DNA of 64,000 nucleotides from an uncultured Lachnospiraceae bacterium. GTDB taxonomy: Bacteria > Bacillota > Clostridia > Lachnospirales > Lachnospiraceae. Where the stretch lies: assembly GCA_910586615.1 (NCBI GenBank), contig CAJUJP010000001.1:1-64000 (forward strand), given 5' to 3'. The notes beneath the pieces were generated by a model, which saw only the letters and a program-made list of their open reading frames with translations, made no database searches and was not told where the DNA came from. Each line of letters starts with the position of its first letter. Position 1 is the first letter of the stretch. Both the position numbers and the translations under genes were made by a program. Shown here piece by piece: positions 53,136-63,033 of the stretch.

Positions 53136-54038
53136 TTACAATATCCAATGTATGAGCGCAAGCAAAATCTTGTTTAAGAACCCTTCTCTTTTTTTCAGTC
53201 TCTGTTCCAGATAAACCTTCCGTTCTTTTCTAAAACGCCAAAAATTTCTAATTTTGTTTTTTGTTAACTTATATTGCTCATGTATATACAATAAATTCAG
53301 CAGGTCTGTGTATTCCATGCCTATGTTATCCGACAATTTCTTTAAAACGCTTCTATTTCTTTCTCCACTTTTCTGAATATATTCATTATTCTCATTTGCA
53401 GATTCCCTGTCATTCTCTACTTTAATAACCTTCGATTCTTCAAAAATATTAATCATTCTCTTTGACAGCGGCTGACTGATTCCAAATAACAAATGTTCGA
53501 TTCCGCCCCAATCATACAATGCATAGGTCTCCAATCTCTCTTTACATTCAGTACTGTTTAACAATTGCATATCAAAGAATCGTAGATCTATTCCTCTGCC
53601 ACACGACCCCGTACATTTATCTCTAAAACGAAACGACTCATCAAGCTCACCAAAAATATTAGGATGCGAAATACCCGAATACATTGGTGAAAAATGTTTG
53701 CTTACAATCTCTAACATATTATCCTGCAACACAATATCCCCGGAACAATCAACCAGAATATCGTAATTATTTTTTATACCATACTCTACCCCGTTTAATA
53801 CAACTTTAGTCGGGCTGTATCTATAGTTTTCCGATATTTGTGTATATATAAACACAGCTTTATCTCCTAAAATTTCCTTAACACTCTCCTCTACATTTTT
53901 CTCTTTAAAAATGGTAACTACCAGTATAAAATTCTGATATGTCTGTCTGCTTAAACTTTTTAAAAACATTTGTTGCAGCCTGTCATTCTTATTTCCCTCG
54001 AAGCTCCTGAAAGTAGTTGTAAGTACAATTTTTTTCAT
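53136..54038 (-). CDS. Divergent GT-A-fold glycosyltransferase-like protein
   Basis: 300 residues. The start (KKIVLTTTFRSFEGNKNDRLQQMFLKSLSRQTYQNFILVV... pattern) and YDILVDCSGDIVLQDN, in the place of the metal-binding DxD, suggest a GT2-like fold; a family name cannot be given. The C-terminal 50 residues are very basic (RFRKERKVYLEQRLKKREG) and may bind the membrane. The gene is markedly more AT-rich than its neighbours, which points to a separate origin. The next gene upstream is the ABC exporter, 75 bp away. Confidence 0.62.
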   Translation of the reverse strand: MKKIVLTTTFRSFEGNKNDRLQQMFLKSLSRQTYQNFILVVTIFKEKNVEESVKEILGDKAVFIYTQISENYRYSPTKVVLNGVEYGIKNNYDILVDCSGDIVLQDNMLEIVSKHFSPMYSGISHPNIFGELDESFRFRDKCTGSCGRGIDLRFFDMQLLNSTECKERLETYALYDWGGIEHLLFGISQPLSKRMINIFEESKVIKVENDRESANENNEYIQKSGERNRSVLKKLSDNIGMEYTDLLNLLYIHEQYKLTKNKIRNFWRFRKERKVYLEQRLKKREGFLNKILLALIHWIL

Positions 54039-54113
54039 TTTAAAATATCCTCCTTATGTGCTGTACGCATTTCATAACACATATATTATATTAATAAAAA
54101 ATATCTCTGCTAT

Positions 54114-55907
54114 TTACCCAAAAATCTCTGCTTTATCTTTTTCAACGATTTTACCGTCGGACACCTCATAGATATAGTCGCACTTTTTAATAGTAGTCAA
54201 TCGATGTGCTACAATAATCAGCGTCTTTTGTCCCAAAAAGGACTCTATGGCCTCCATCAAAGTATGCTCTGTCTCGTTGTCCAATGCGGCGGTTGCCTCA
54301 TCTAAAATCAGGATGTCCGGGTTCATGTACAAAGCTCTTGCAATGGCAACCCTTTGTCTTTGTCCTCCGGAAAACTTTATGCCGCGCTCACCCACCTGCG
54401 TATCCAGACCTTTCGGCAGCTTCTTGACGAAGTCAGATAGTTGTGCCATCTCCAACGCATTCCAGACCATTGTATCATCAATCTGCTCTTCCGGAATTCC
54501 AAATGCTATGTTATTTCGTATACTTGAATCCGTCAGATATACGCTCTGCGGCACATAGCCTACGTTACGGTTCCATCGTATTCCCAGCTCCTGAATATCC
54601 TCTCCGTCCATGGTAATATTGCCCTGCTCAGGCACAAGCAGTCCAAGCAGAACGTCAACCAGAGTAGATTTACCGGCTCCTGACGGTCCGATCAGGCCAA
54701 TAGAAGTTCGCGCCTTAATCGTAAAATCCATATTGTTCAGAATGAATTTATCGGTGTTCGGATACCGGTAAGATACATTGTTAAATTTGATTTCTTCTTT
54801 GAAAACAGCTTTCCCGGTTTCCTGCTTCACTTTTTCTTCCGGCACAGTCTGGCTGGTCTCCTGCTTCGACTCTTTGATCTGTTTTACATTCTCATATGCC
54901 GCATTAAAAGACGGCATCCGGCCTCGTATCGTATTAATGGTGCTGCTGACAGCGGCGATACACGGAAAAATACGAAATGCGGAAACAGCAACGATTGACA
55001 AAGATGTGATCATCTCTCCCTGCACTCCGCCTGTCCTTGTCTGTAAGGCAATCGCCGCCAGCAGACCTGAAACACAGATCATCTCAATGATATATCCCGG
55101 TGTGAGAGAAGCCATCTCTATTTTCATACACGATTTTATATGGCTGTTAATACTGTCTATATATTTTTTAACATAATAATCCTGTCTCTTCGCAACTAAT
55201 ATTTCTTTGCTTCCGTGTATCGCCTCTAAGGAAACCTGCGAGTTTTCACGCTCAGCCACCCTGAGCAGCACGCCGTACTTGCGAAGGGATTTCTTATAAA
55301 ACAACTGAATTGCAAATACACTGGTGATCGCAAGAATTACCAGTATGACTGCTATGGACGGCGTCTGTATAAACATGAAAACACTGATTGCCGCCACTGT
55401 CAGCAGCTTCGTCGCCAGATTAAAAATACCGTCCAGAATAACGTTAATGGAAGTTACATCGCCCGTAATACCCTGGATCAGTTTACTGGTATTATTGTTG
55501 ACAAAGAAAATGTATCCCTGCTTCATATAAGACCGCATAACAAGACTGCCCAACTCCCGCTTGATCTTGTATGTATATTTACGGACAAGCCATGTATACA
55601 AGATAAAATACAGATTTTTCAGGATATACAATGCGATAACTTCACTGCACACTAACAGAATCAATGTCTGTGTGTCCTGAACCTGAAAAAGACTGATGAA
55701 CGACTGCAGATACCATTTGTTCTGTAATTCGTCAGGCGACATAAGCCCGTCTATAACGGGAAGGATGGCCGATACCCCGAGGGTTTCCATAAATGCGGCC
55801 AATATTGTACAGGCAAAAATCATACCGCCATACATCTTCTGTTGTTTTGACAATATTACACTGAATTTATGAGATAAATCTTTTATTTTCTCAATTTCAT
55901 GCTTCAT
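54114..55907 (-). CDS. PglK/MsbA-like ABC exporter for lipid-linked glycan
   Basis: 597 residues. A six-helix ABC membrane domain (about 1-320) is followed by an ATPase domain with Walker A GPSGAGKST, signature FSGGQRQRVAIARAL and Walker B ILILDEATAALD. It is a half transporter expected to work as a homodimer. Family members such as PglK flip lipid-linked oligosaccharide; MsbA-type lipid export is the alternative. Given the glycosyltransferases on both sides, I prefer glycan flipping. This is the second export system of the window, besides the Wzx-like protein at 29.3 kb. Confidence 0.87.
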   Translation of the reverse strand: MKHEIEKIKDLSHKFSVILSKQQKMYGGMIFACTILAAFMETLGVSAILPVIDGLMSPDELQNKWYLQSFISLFQVQDTQTLILLVCSEVIALYILKNLYFILYTWLVRKYTYKIKRELGSLVMRSYMKQGYIFFVNNNTSKLIQGITGDVTSINVILDGIFNLATKLLTVAAISVFMFIQTPSIAVILVILAITSVFAIQLFYKKSLRKYGVLLRVAERENSQVSLEAIHGSKEILVAKRQDYYVKKYIDSINSHIKSCMKIEMASLTPGYIIEMICVSGLLAAIALQTRTGGVQGEMITSLSIVAVSAFRIFPCIAAVSSTINTIRGRMPSFNAAYENVKQIKESKQETSQTVPEEKVKQETGKAVFKEEIKFNNVSYRYPNTDKFILNNMDFTIKARTSIGLIGPSGAGKSTLVDVLLGLLVPEQGNITMDGEDIQELGIRWNRNVGYVPQSVYLTDSSIRNNIAFGIPEEQIDDTMVWNALEMAQLSDFVKKLPKGLDTQVGERGIKFSGGQRQRVAIARALYMNPDILILDEATAALDNETEHTLMEAIESFLGQKTLIIVAHRLTTIKKCDYIYEVSDGKIVEKDKAEIFG

Positions 55908-55970
55908 ACGCAGATCTCCACTCCCATAATCCGGGATTTTCCTTTTGACAGGCAGTTGCTGTCCTGCCTC

Positions 55971-57230
55971 TTATTTATCAGATAAGCAGCTTTGCAAAGT
56001 TTTAAGTACTTTTTCAAATGATTTATTGATGTCAAATTCTTCCTTCCATCTCCTGTATGCGGCTGCCTTCATTTCTTCCAGATCATGCCGCTCCTGTGTC
56101 ATGACACCCAGGATCGCGCCTGCAACCTCATCCTGATCCGGCTCTGCGGATAACAGAATGCCGTTATCCTTAATCATTTCCGTGATACCGCCCACATCGG
56201 TTCCGATCACCGGAATCCCACAGGACATGGCTTCCTGTATGGATACCGGACATCCCCCTTCCGTTGCGGAAGTCGTAATAAAACAGTCTACCTGATTGTG
56301 CTGATAATAAGCATGTACATCTTTCAGAAATCCTGTAAACGTGTACCTTATATTATCCTTATCCTTCAATTTCTCTGCGGCATACCGTTCCATGTCCGCC
56401 AGTTCGCTTCCGTCTCCGATATGCGTCCAGTGAATCTTTGCTTTTTGAATCTGTGCAAGACCGTCAATAATCAAATGAATTCTTTTTAGAGGAAGCACAT
56501 TGGAACAGCTGAGCAGCTCCCACTCTTCGCTCCGGCCAACCGGCATTTGCCGCCCGGCCCCTTCAATTCCCAGCTTACATACATGCAGTTTATCGGCAGA
56601 TGTCTGCTTATCCTTCGCGCAGGCCGCATAGTATCCGGCTCCGTATTCGCAAGCAAAAAGAATGGCATCCAGCTGCTTCTCCATCTGGTGTCTGAAGGGC
56701 TGTCTCCCGCCCGGCACTCTCTCGTGATACAAGTCAACTCCATGTGTACGGGTTACCACATGGACGTTTGGATATCTTCGTTTTTCCCGTATCATACTGT
56801 AACAGAAGTACGTATACCAGAAGGCGTAATAAATAACCGGTTCCTCCCCAGACAGTATACCGCTCTGGCGCAGTTTCTTCTGATCCGACCGGGACTGCGC
56901 ATAGAAGGCCAGCGACTGATAGAATCGTGCCCTCTTCTCAGATTTTCCTTGCAGAATCTCCCTGATTTCTAATCTCCCGTCCCGATCCGTAAAGATAGAA
57001 ATAAGCGCTCTCACTTTATCAAAAACGGACAACTGCGGTCTTTCCAGGCAAACTACCTTAATATTCTCCGGCAGTTTTTCTGGTATACCTTCTTTCATCT
57101 GGCTGCGGCTTGCATGGGAAACGATCGTAATGTCGAAGTACTTCCTCAGCCTTTCTATTTCAGGCAAAATAAAAGTTCTCTCTCCCTTGCCGTAGGGAAA
57201 ACTCTCCGTCGCTAAAATAAGCTTTGTCAT
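55971..57230 (-). CDS. GT4-family glycosyltransferase
   Basis: About 419 residues from ATG 57230, which overlaps the stop of the upstream gene by four bases (ATGA); the longer frame to 57389 lies wholly inside that gene. N-terminal TKLILATESFPYGKGERTF and the GT4 donor-site block TSATEGGCPVSIQEAMSCGIPVIGT (E-x7-E type) show the GT-B fold. Retaining enzyme; sugar unknown. Coupled translation with the upstream GT8 suggests they work in the same glycan. Confidence 0.9.
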   Translation of the reverse strand: MTKLILATESFPYGKGERTFILPEIERLRKYFDITIVSHASRSQMKEGIPEKLPENIKVVCLERPQLSVFDKVRALISIFTDRDGRLEIREILQGKSEKRARFYQSLAFYAQSRSDQKKLRQSGILSGEEPVIYYAFWYTYFCYSMIREKRRYPNVHVVTRTHGVDLYHERVPGGRQPFRHQMEKQLDAILFACEYGAGYYAACAKDKQTSADKLHVCKLGIEGAGRQMPVGRSEEWELLSCSNVLPLKRIHLIIDGLAQIQKAKIHWTHIGDGSELADMERYAAEKLKDKDNIRYTFTGFLKDVHAYYQHNQVDCFITTSATEGGCPVSIQEAMSCGIPVIGTDVGGITEMIKDNGILLSAEPDQDEVAGAILGVMTQERHDLEEMKAAAYRRWKEEFDINKSFEKVLKTLQSCLSDK

Positions 57231-58309
57231 CTCCCTGCCTTTCCGATTGCAATAGTGATCCGCCGAAACATGAAAGATAAACCTAATGAAAGCACTGCTG
57301 TTCCAAGTACAGTCAGGCATCCGGTCAAATCCGATCTGACAATCAGGCACAGCACCATAAGGATTACCGTCATAAACAGTACCATACAAAGTAATATATT
57401 TTTGTAAGTAATATTTTTCGCAATCTCCTGCTGTTTTTTCCTCGTATTATTATAAAACTGCCACTGACGCTCAATATACTCCTTATAGTACGGGCTGTCT
57501 ACAGCATACTTCCACCATACACTATAACCAGGAACAAGAAATACAGGATTCCATGGTTTGCTATAGTCTCCATAAGAAGAAAAGTGTATGATTTTCGCCG
57601 TTTTCTCACACTCCGCCACATAATCGTATCCCAGTTCTTCCATATATCTCTCATTCTCGTCTATACAGGCAGTCCGTGCCGGAATATACTTGATCTTACC
57701 GGCAAACAGCAGCCCGAAAGTCAGTTCCATCATGGAATTGCCTGCCTGTTTCCTGATGGCAGCATCCGTATTCAGAATGTCCTCCAGCGTAAAATCTTTC
57801 CGAATCTTTTCCACATTATACATCGATAATACAAATGTCAGACACTCTCCGCCCATCTTATCCATAAAATCACGATGGTTCTTAGGTTTATGTTCCGGTC
57901 CCGGACAGATGGCATATGCACCCTCGAAGTCAGTTGCATAGATTTCCGAAAGATCACCCACGATAACCGTGTCCGATTCAATCACAATGATTCTGTCCAC
58001 TTCCTCCGGTAACAGTTCATGAAACATCCAGTAACTGGACATGGCACCCACGGCCCAATGGTCGTTCGGGCCGAACTTAATATGCCTGCCCGCCGCTTCT
58101 TCATCAAATCGCAGAATGATAATGTGATGTCCGTAATGCCGTGCCAGTTCATTTTCATGTGATAAGTCAGACTCTTCCAGATCTTCTGACACAATATACA
58201 AGTATATCTCAGAGTTCTGGTTCCGCTCAAACAGTGATTTAATCGCGACATATGCATATTTGTAATTTTTCCTGCCCGTCGTCAGATAGACGTTCATACG
58301 TGCCCGCAT
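57227..58309 (-). CDS. GT8-family glycosyltransferase with C-terminal membrane hairpin
   Basis: 360 residues. The N-terminal NVYLTTGRKNYKYAYVAIKS, metal site IIVIESDTVIVGD (an ESD in place of the common DxD) and HFSSYGDYSKPWNP are GT8 blocks. Two membrane segments (about 303-322 and 330-350) and a basic tail end the protein, an unusual addition to GT8 that would hold it at the membrane. Start at ATG 58309 or 58297 (MNVYLTT). Its stop overlaps the start of the GT4 gene by four bases. Confidence 0.85.
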   Translation of the reverse strand: MRARMNVYLTTGRKNYKYAYVAIKSLFERNQNSEIYLYIVSEDLEESDLSHENELARHYGHHIIILRFDEEAAGRHIKFGPNDHWAVGAMSSYWMFHELLPEEVDRIIVIESDTVIVGDLSEIYATDFEGAYAICPGPEHKPKNHRDFMDKMGGECLTFVLSMYNVEKIRKDFTLEDILNTDAAIRKQAGNSMMELTFGLLFAGKIKYIPARTACIDENERYMEELGYDYVAECEKTAKIIHFSSYGDYSKPWNPVFLVPGYSVWWKYAVDSPYYKEYIERQWQFYNNTRKKQQEIAKNITYKNILLCMVLFMTVILMVLCLIVRSDLTGCLTVLGTAVLSLGLSFMFRRITIAIGKAGR

Positions 58310-58381
58310 ATTATTATCCGTACCTGTTATTCCCTTTCTGAAATCCCGACAGGGCTCTGCCGGACCATCGTCAGACAGCTC

Positions 58382-59554
58382 CTAGAACAATGCCCTGATC
58401 TTCTCCTCCAAATAATCGACTTTCTTCTGTATCCGATAGTTTTCTTCCGCGTATGCGTTCGCCTGCATACCGTTCTGTCTGCGCATATCCGAATCCTCAT
58501 ACGCCTGTTTCATCAACCGGGTCAGCTCTGTCTCCGTTTCAAACAACTGCACACCGGGTATCTGCGAGACATGTCCCACATCCGTGGATAAGATCAGCAG
58601 CCCGCCTGCCGCAGCTTCACAAATGGAAATCGACATTGCTTCCCAGCTGCTTGCAGACACATATACATCTGCCTGCCTGTACAGTTCCAGCACCTTACTT
58701 CTGGGTATACTCACCCATATGTCTATTTTTCCTTTAAAATCAGCGGTGTCCTCCACCCTCGTCTTCATCTCTGACAGTTTATGATAATATTCATTTTCCT
58801 CCGAACCGATCAATACCAGCCTGGTATTCGGAAGATCAGCCGCAATATAAGCGTTTATAAGCATTTCCTGATTCTTGCGCTTCTCATAATTTGACACATT
58901 AATAAACACCACTTCTTTGTCCCTGTCAATGAAAAAGGCTTTTCTGTCAAAGAAAATATCTTCCACGGCATTTTCCAGAATCATACCATTTTTAAGGCCC
59001 GCCTGCTGCATATAACTGCATAGTTTTTCACCCTGAAACAAGTATGCCACCAGATCGTAACGCGCCATGTCAGCAGGAAGTTTCTGCTTATATCTTTTCC
59101 AGTACCGCTCATTGTTCACCCTGACCAGGTCAGCTATAATCTGCCTCCTGAAGCGGATCTTCTTCACCTGTTCCCACACATGATATTCCTTTAAACAAGA
59201 GGCGCCGTGCGTCAGCAGAACCTTTCTGCCGGGCAGCCGGTTCAACTCTCGTTTAAACCAGTCATATCCCCAGCTCTGGACGCTCACGACGATCAGAACA
59301 TCAGGCTGATAATCTATAATATATTTTTTCGCCAGCGCCTTCTCGCCCTGCAGACAACTCAGATAGCGGTTGCGTTTGGCTCTGACACGGTCTATGCGCA
59401 CATTTTCGTGTTCTTCCCCTCTGTTAAAGCTTGACAGACTTGCCACTACGCGGACTTCATGCTTCTTCGCCAGTCCCTCTGCCAGATACTGCGTCACCTG
59501 CGACACACCATCCTGCGACGGCCAATATGAAATTGCAAGAAACATTATCTTCAT
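58382..59554 (-). CDS. GT4-family glycosyltransferase
   Basis: 390 residues, GT-B fold. The N-terminus IMFLAISYWPSQDGVSQVTQYLAEGL and the C-terminal block SASSWEAMSISICEAAAGGLLILST (E-x7-E) are those of GT4 enzymes. No membrane segment. Part of the minus-strand glycan operon: 72 bp from the GT8 gene downstream and 52 bp from the fucosyltransferase-like gene upstream. Substrates not predictable. Confidence 0.9.
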   Translation of the reverse strand: MKIMFLAISYWPSQDGVSQVTQYLAEGLAKKHEVRVVASLSSFNRGEEHENVRIDRVRAKRNRYLSCLQGEKALAKKYIIDYQPDVLIVVSVQSWGYDWFKRELNRLPGRKVLLTHGASCLKEYHVWEQVKKIRFRRQIIADLVRVNNERYWKRYKQKLPADMARYDLVAYLFQGEKLCSYMQQAGLKNGMILENAVEDIFFDRKAFFIDRDKEVVFINVSNYEKRKNQEMLINAYIAADLPNTRLVLIGSEENEYYHKLSEMKTRVEDTADFKGKIDIWVSIPRSKVLELYRQADVYVSASSWEAMSISICEAAAGGLLILSTDVGHVSQIPGVQLFETETELTRLMKQAYEDSDMRRQNGMQANAYAEENYRIQKKVDYLEEKIRALF

Positions 59555-59606
59555 ATCTGCTCTTTCATTCCCCTCATTTTACACTCTGTTATAAATATAT
59601 TGTGTT

Positions 59607-60665
59607 TCATCTCTGCCGTCTGGCGTGTTCGCTCTTACTAAAGCTGTTATCATTATGAAACAGCCCGTTATCAATCAGGCAGTAATCCTCCCAGTTCTGA
59701 TCAAACCAGGCTCTGCGCATCACCCTTGCAATAAAAGTAATGTTCGAATATCCGCAGACAATTCCCGTGCAGTTCGTCAGTGTATACTGATCCCGCAATA
59801 CTTCCAGTCCGAGTCTGTAGTGGTGATTTTCCCGATCCGACTTACTGAAGGCTATAGATTCCCCGCTGCCGTCATCCCTGTAAGTATCCTCATACACCTT
59901 GACCACTTCTCCGAACTCCCGCCGGAACCTCTCCACGACAGCATTTTCATCCGTCGCCAGAAAAATCTGCTCATACCCGTTTCCCCGAATCAGTTCCCCG
60001 ACCTTTTGTATTTCCTGTTCGACTTGAACCGGTACAGGATGATTGTTATAGCCTTTATTAAAGTCCGTTCCTCTGTAATGGACCGCCAGTGTTTTGCGGC
60101 CACCCAGCAGCCTGTCATACTCCTCTTCCAGATATTTCTTCGTCTCATCGTTATAGTTGATATATTTCCTCAGCATATCCGCCATCGCATCAATGTACGC
60201 CTGCGACACGTCATAACTGACCGCACCGTACAGAGCCTTCACCTGCTCACAGTGCCACGGCGCCTGACAGACTACGTGCGCCGCATGTTCTATTGACACA
60301 ACTTCCGATACCGGCCGGAAATAATGCAGGAAGGCGTTCTTCTCTCCTCTGATTCCGTCCGGTTCATAGTATACGTATCGGTCTCCCCAGCAGACATGGG
60401 GAACGAAGCCTCTTTCATCCGCAAAATACAGTTTGATCAGCGTCATGCCCAATTCCGCAAAGAAACCGATGCCGTTACCCGTCTCCTGTATGCTGTAGAC
60501 CGTACACCCTTTGTACTCTTCTCCGCAATGGTGCATCTCCAAAAAATCAGGGCTGTGATACCCTTCCAGTACCATCTTCCTGAAATCAGCATTACCGGCG
60601 TGTATTCTGCATCGGTTCCAAAATACAAGTTTTTCAGATTTTCTCAAGAAATCCATTACACCCAT
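59607..60665 (-). CDS. O-fucosyltransferase-superfamily (GT23/GT65-like) protein
   Basis: 352 residues. The central TLAVHYRGTDFNKG is the HxR-G-T-D loop that binds GDP-fucose in the alpha-1,6-FucT (NodZ/FUT8) and O-FucT clan; QIFLATDEN and the C-terminal LTNCTGIVCGYSNIT are consistent with the GT-B donor domain. No genes for GDP-fucose synthesis lie in the window. It may use another nucleotide-activated deoxysugar, or GDP-fucose may be made elsewhere. GGAAAG precedes ATG 60665 by about 9 bases. Confidence 0.75.
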   Translation of the reverse strand: MGVMDFLRKSEKLVFWNRCRIHAGNADFRKMVLEGYHSPDFLEMHHCGEEYKGCTVYSIQETGNGIGFFAELGMTLIKLYFADERGFVPHVCWGDRYVYYEPDGIRGEKNAFLHYFRPVSEVVSIEHAAHVVCQAPWHCEQVKALYGAVSYDVSQAYIDAMADMLRKYINYNDETKKYLEEEYDRLLGGRKTLAVHYRGTDFNKGYNNHPVPVQVEQEIQKVGELIRGNGYEQIFLATDENAVVERFRREFGEVVKVYEDTYRDDGSGESIAFSKSDRENHHYRLGLEVLRDQYTLTNCTGIVCGYSNITFIARVMRRAWFDQNWEDYCLIDNGLFHNDNSFSKSEHARRQR

Positions 60666-60716
60666 GAGTTTCTCTTTCCTTCCAATATGAGGCGGCTCTG
60701 CCTCCGCTTATAAGCT

Positions 60717-61238
60717 CTATATACCGATCCCGTAAATCTCGGCCGTTGTCTTCTCCCACTCGCCTCTCTCTCTCAGCAAATGTTCAATAATATCCCGCAC
60801 GGCTCCGTATCCGCCCTTCACGTGCGACACATAATCCGCCCTTTCCCTGACCTCTGCACAGGCATCCTCCGGACATCCTGCAAAACCGCACAATTTCATG
60901 GACGGTAAATCATTCAGATCGTCTCCGAGATATCCCATCTCCTCTCCGGTAACCTGATGTTCTTTCATAAACTGCGCAAGATATGTAATTTTATCCTTAC
61001 AATTCTGTACCAGATAATCTACCTTCATCTCTGTCATTCTACGGGTAGTAGCCGCACACTCTCTGCCGGTCAGCACCATGATCTGTATTCCGGCCTTATG
61101 CGCGGCAAAAAAACCGGCCGCGTCTTTTGTACAGAATTTCTTTAATTCATTGCCGTGCTCATCATAGTAAATTCCCGCATCTGTCATAGTTCCGTCCACA
61201 TCTATGATAAGATATTTGATCTGTTTCCAGTTACTCAT
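60717..61238 (-). CDS. KdsC-like HAD phosphatase, copy 2
   Basis: 173 residues with YLIIDVDGTMTDAGIYY (nucleophile Asp), VLTGRECAATTRR, CKDKITYL and MGYLGDDLNDLPS: the KdsC-type sugar-acid 8/9-phosphatase motifs. It follows the aldolase fusion gene and a NeuA-like cytidylyltransferase, so it probably dephosphorylates the aldolase product before CMP activation. Its ATG overlaps, as ATGA, the end of an alternative frame reading on from the aldolase gene. The SD GGTGAGGAG lies about 10 bases upstream. The first KdsC-like copy is at 43561. Confidence 0.88.
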   Translation of the reverse strand: MSNWKQIKYLIIDVDGTMTDAGIYYDEHGNELKKFCTKDAAGFFAAHKAGIQIMVLTGRECAATTRRMTEMKVDYLVQNCKDKITYLAQFMKEHQVTGEEMGYLGDDLNDLPSMKLCGFAGCPEDACAEVRERADYVSHVKGGYGAVRDIIEHLLRERGEWEKTTAEIYGIGI

Positions 61239-61352
61239 ATACCGTTCTCCTCACCCTGATCTTCATCTGCCCCGGCGCGCCATTCACACTCTGCAGTATG
61301 CTCTTCCTGCATTTCCCTTTGCTGTGCCGGCTTCACACAGCGGGCGTCTCTG

Positions 61353-63011
61353 TCATGACCGGTACAGAGAATCCGTCAGATATTGAATCTCCAGCACTTT
61401 CTCCATCTGTCTCATATGGTTTCGGATTTTTCTGTTTTCCTCTTCTCCCTTGGTATGCTGGCTTGCCATATAGCCTGCAACATAGTTTTCCTCCCGTCCG
61501 GACTTATAACCGTCAAATCCCGCCAGCGCTGCCTGCGGTACTTCCAGCTTTTTTAACAGACGCAGCAGCATGATCACACTGTTATCCACCGGTTCAGATT
61601 CTGTAAAACTGATATCCACATAATTCACATACTGTACACTGTTCTCAGCACACATGCCTGCAGGCATATGATTCATCTTTTCTTCATATAAATCAACCAG
61701 GTTTGAAGTTATCAGCAGCTTAGACGGTTTCTTTGTTCCGAGAATCGATTCCAGCCGCATCGCATTACAACAGAAAACATAATCGGCACAATAATGCTCC
61801 GGCACAAAATTAGCCGCGAGAACAACCGGCTTTTCCCTTTCTATATATGCATGGATTTTATCCTGCTCCTCCGCTATGCTGGACCCCGGCGCCAGAATCA
61901 GACATTTTCTGCCGGCAAGGTTTGCCGCTAAATCCTGTAAAGCAGCCGTATCATCTACCGCATTATTCTGGAAATTCTGGTACAGCTTCTCTATATATGC
62001 TTCGTCATAAGCCGTCTTCTTATGTTCTTCTATGCCTCCGAGAATCTGATTGATCTGTTTCGCCCGGAGTCTTCCCTTATCCAGCAGGAACTCCGCATAA
62101 TTCCGATGAAGATTATACTTGGCAGATATGGCATAAGCCGTATTATATCCCCACGGCTCAATCTGCTTCAGACGCGCAATATGGTCATCAATCCCGTCCA
62201 GTACCGGATTAACATCATAATGTCCGGATCTGCGTTTATTCATATAATCCATAATAAGTTCCATGCACAGGTTGCCCGGAGAACGTCCCATCCCCAGCAT
62301 GGAAGCATCAATTACGCAGTTCCGTCCGCTGGCCTTCATATTAATGAAATCCTGCGCAAGAGAATAGGACATTGCCAGATTCTCATGCAAATGCAGTCCG
62401 ATTGTAATATCCTTGCCCAGATTATGCTCAATCAATGAATAGATGCGCAGCAAATCGTCTTTCATCATAGACCCGAATGTATCTACGATGGAAAAGGCAT
62501 ATGGCCTGATCTCATTCACTTTCTGTAAAAGCCTCAGAATCATTTCATCCGAGTACCCCATAATATTGATCGGATTGGCAAACACCTTATATCCTTTATC
62601 TTTCACCCTGCGGATATAATCCAGCCCTTCATCAATATCATAGTCATGAAAAGTCACGCGGACCGCTTCGATTGTCTTCCCGTCATAGGGTTCCAGCTTG
62701 TCCACACTGTATTTATTATGCAAAGACATCGCCGTAAACTTCGTATTCCCTCTGTTTTCGGGCAAAATGCGTGCGATTTCGGCACAATTATTATAAAGTG
62801 CGCGTTCCGGGTCATACTCACAGTCCCGCAGGAATCCCACTTCAATATAGTCCACGCCTGATTCAATCAGCTTGGACATAACTTTCCGAATCGTATATTC
62901 TCCGAAATTCCAGTCGTTGATGTACCCGCCGTCCCGAAGGGTACAGTCCAGTAATTTAATATCTGACATATGCTCTGCTTTCTGCTGCTTCACTTCTACT
63001 GATTCTGCCAC
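61353..63011 (-). CDS. DRE-TIM (HMGL-like) aldolase fused to a Rossmann-like C-terminal domain
   Basis: 552 residues. The N-terminal domain (about 17-300) is a DRE-TIM metallolyase: KLLDCTLRDGGYIND (DRE-like loop), IGLHLHENLAMSYS (HxH metal site) and IDASMLGMGRSPGN. The C-terminal ~180 residues begin CLILAPGSSIAEEQ, then ANFVPEHYCADYVFCCN, which resembles the Rossmann-type domain of motility-accessory/DUF115-like sugar proteins. Together with NeuA-like upstream and KdsC-like downstream, it may form a sugar acid by aldol condensation with pyruvate. GTG 63011 (used here) or ATG 62969 may be the start; neither SD is convincing. Confidence 0.82.
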   Translation of the reverse strand: MAESVEVKQQKAEHMSDIKLLDCTLRDGGYINDWNFGEYTIRKVMSKLIESGVDYIEVGFLRDCEYDPERALYNNCAEIARILPENRGNTKFTAMSLHNKYSVDKLEPYDGKTIEAVRVTFHDYDIDEGLDYIRRVKDKGYKVFANPINIMGYSDEMILRLLQKVNEIRPYAFSIVDTFGSMMKDDLLRIYSLIEHNLGKDITIGLHLHENLAMSYSLAQDFINMKASGRNCVIDASMLGMGRSPGNLCMELIMDYMNKRRSGHYDVNPVLDGIDDHIARLKQIEPWGYNTAYAISAKYNLHRNYAEFLLDKGRLRAKQINQILGGIEEHKKTAYDEAYIEKLYQNFQNNAVDDTAALQDLAANLAGRKCLILAPGSSIAEEQDKIHAYIEREKPVVLAANFVPEHYCADYVFCCNAMRLESILGTKKPSKLLITSNLVDLYEEKMNHMPAGMCAENSVQYVNYVDISFTESEPVDNSVIMLLRLLKKLEVPQAALAGFDGYKSGREENYVAGYMASQHTKGEEENRKIRNHMRQMEKVLEIQYLTDSLYRS

Positions 63012-63033
63012 CGGTATTTCCGCAGCCTTACTC

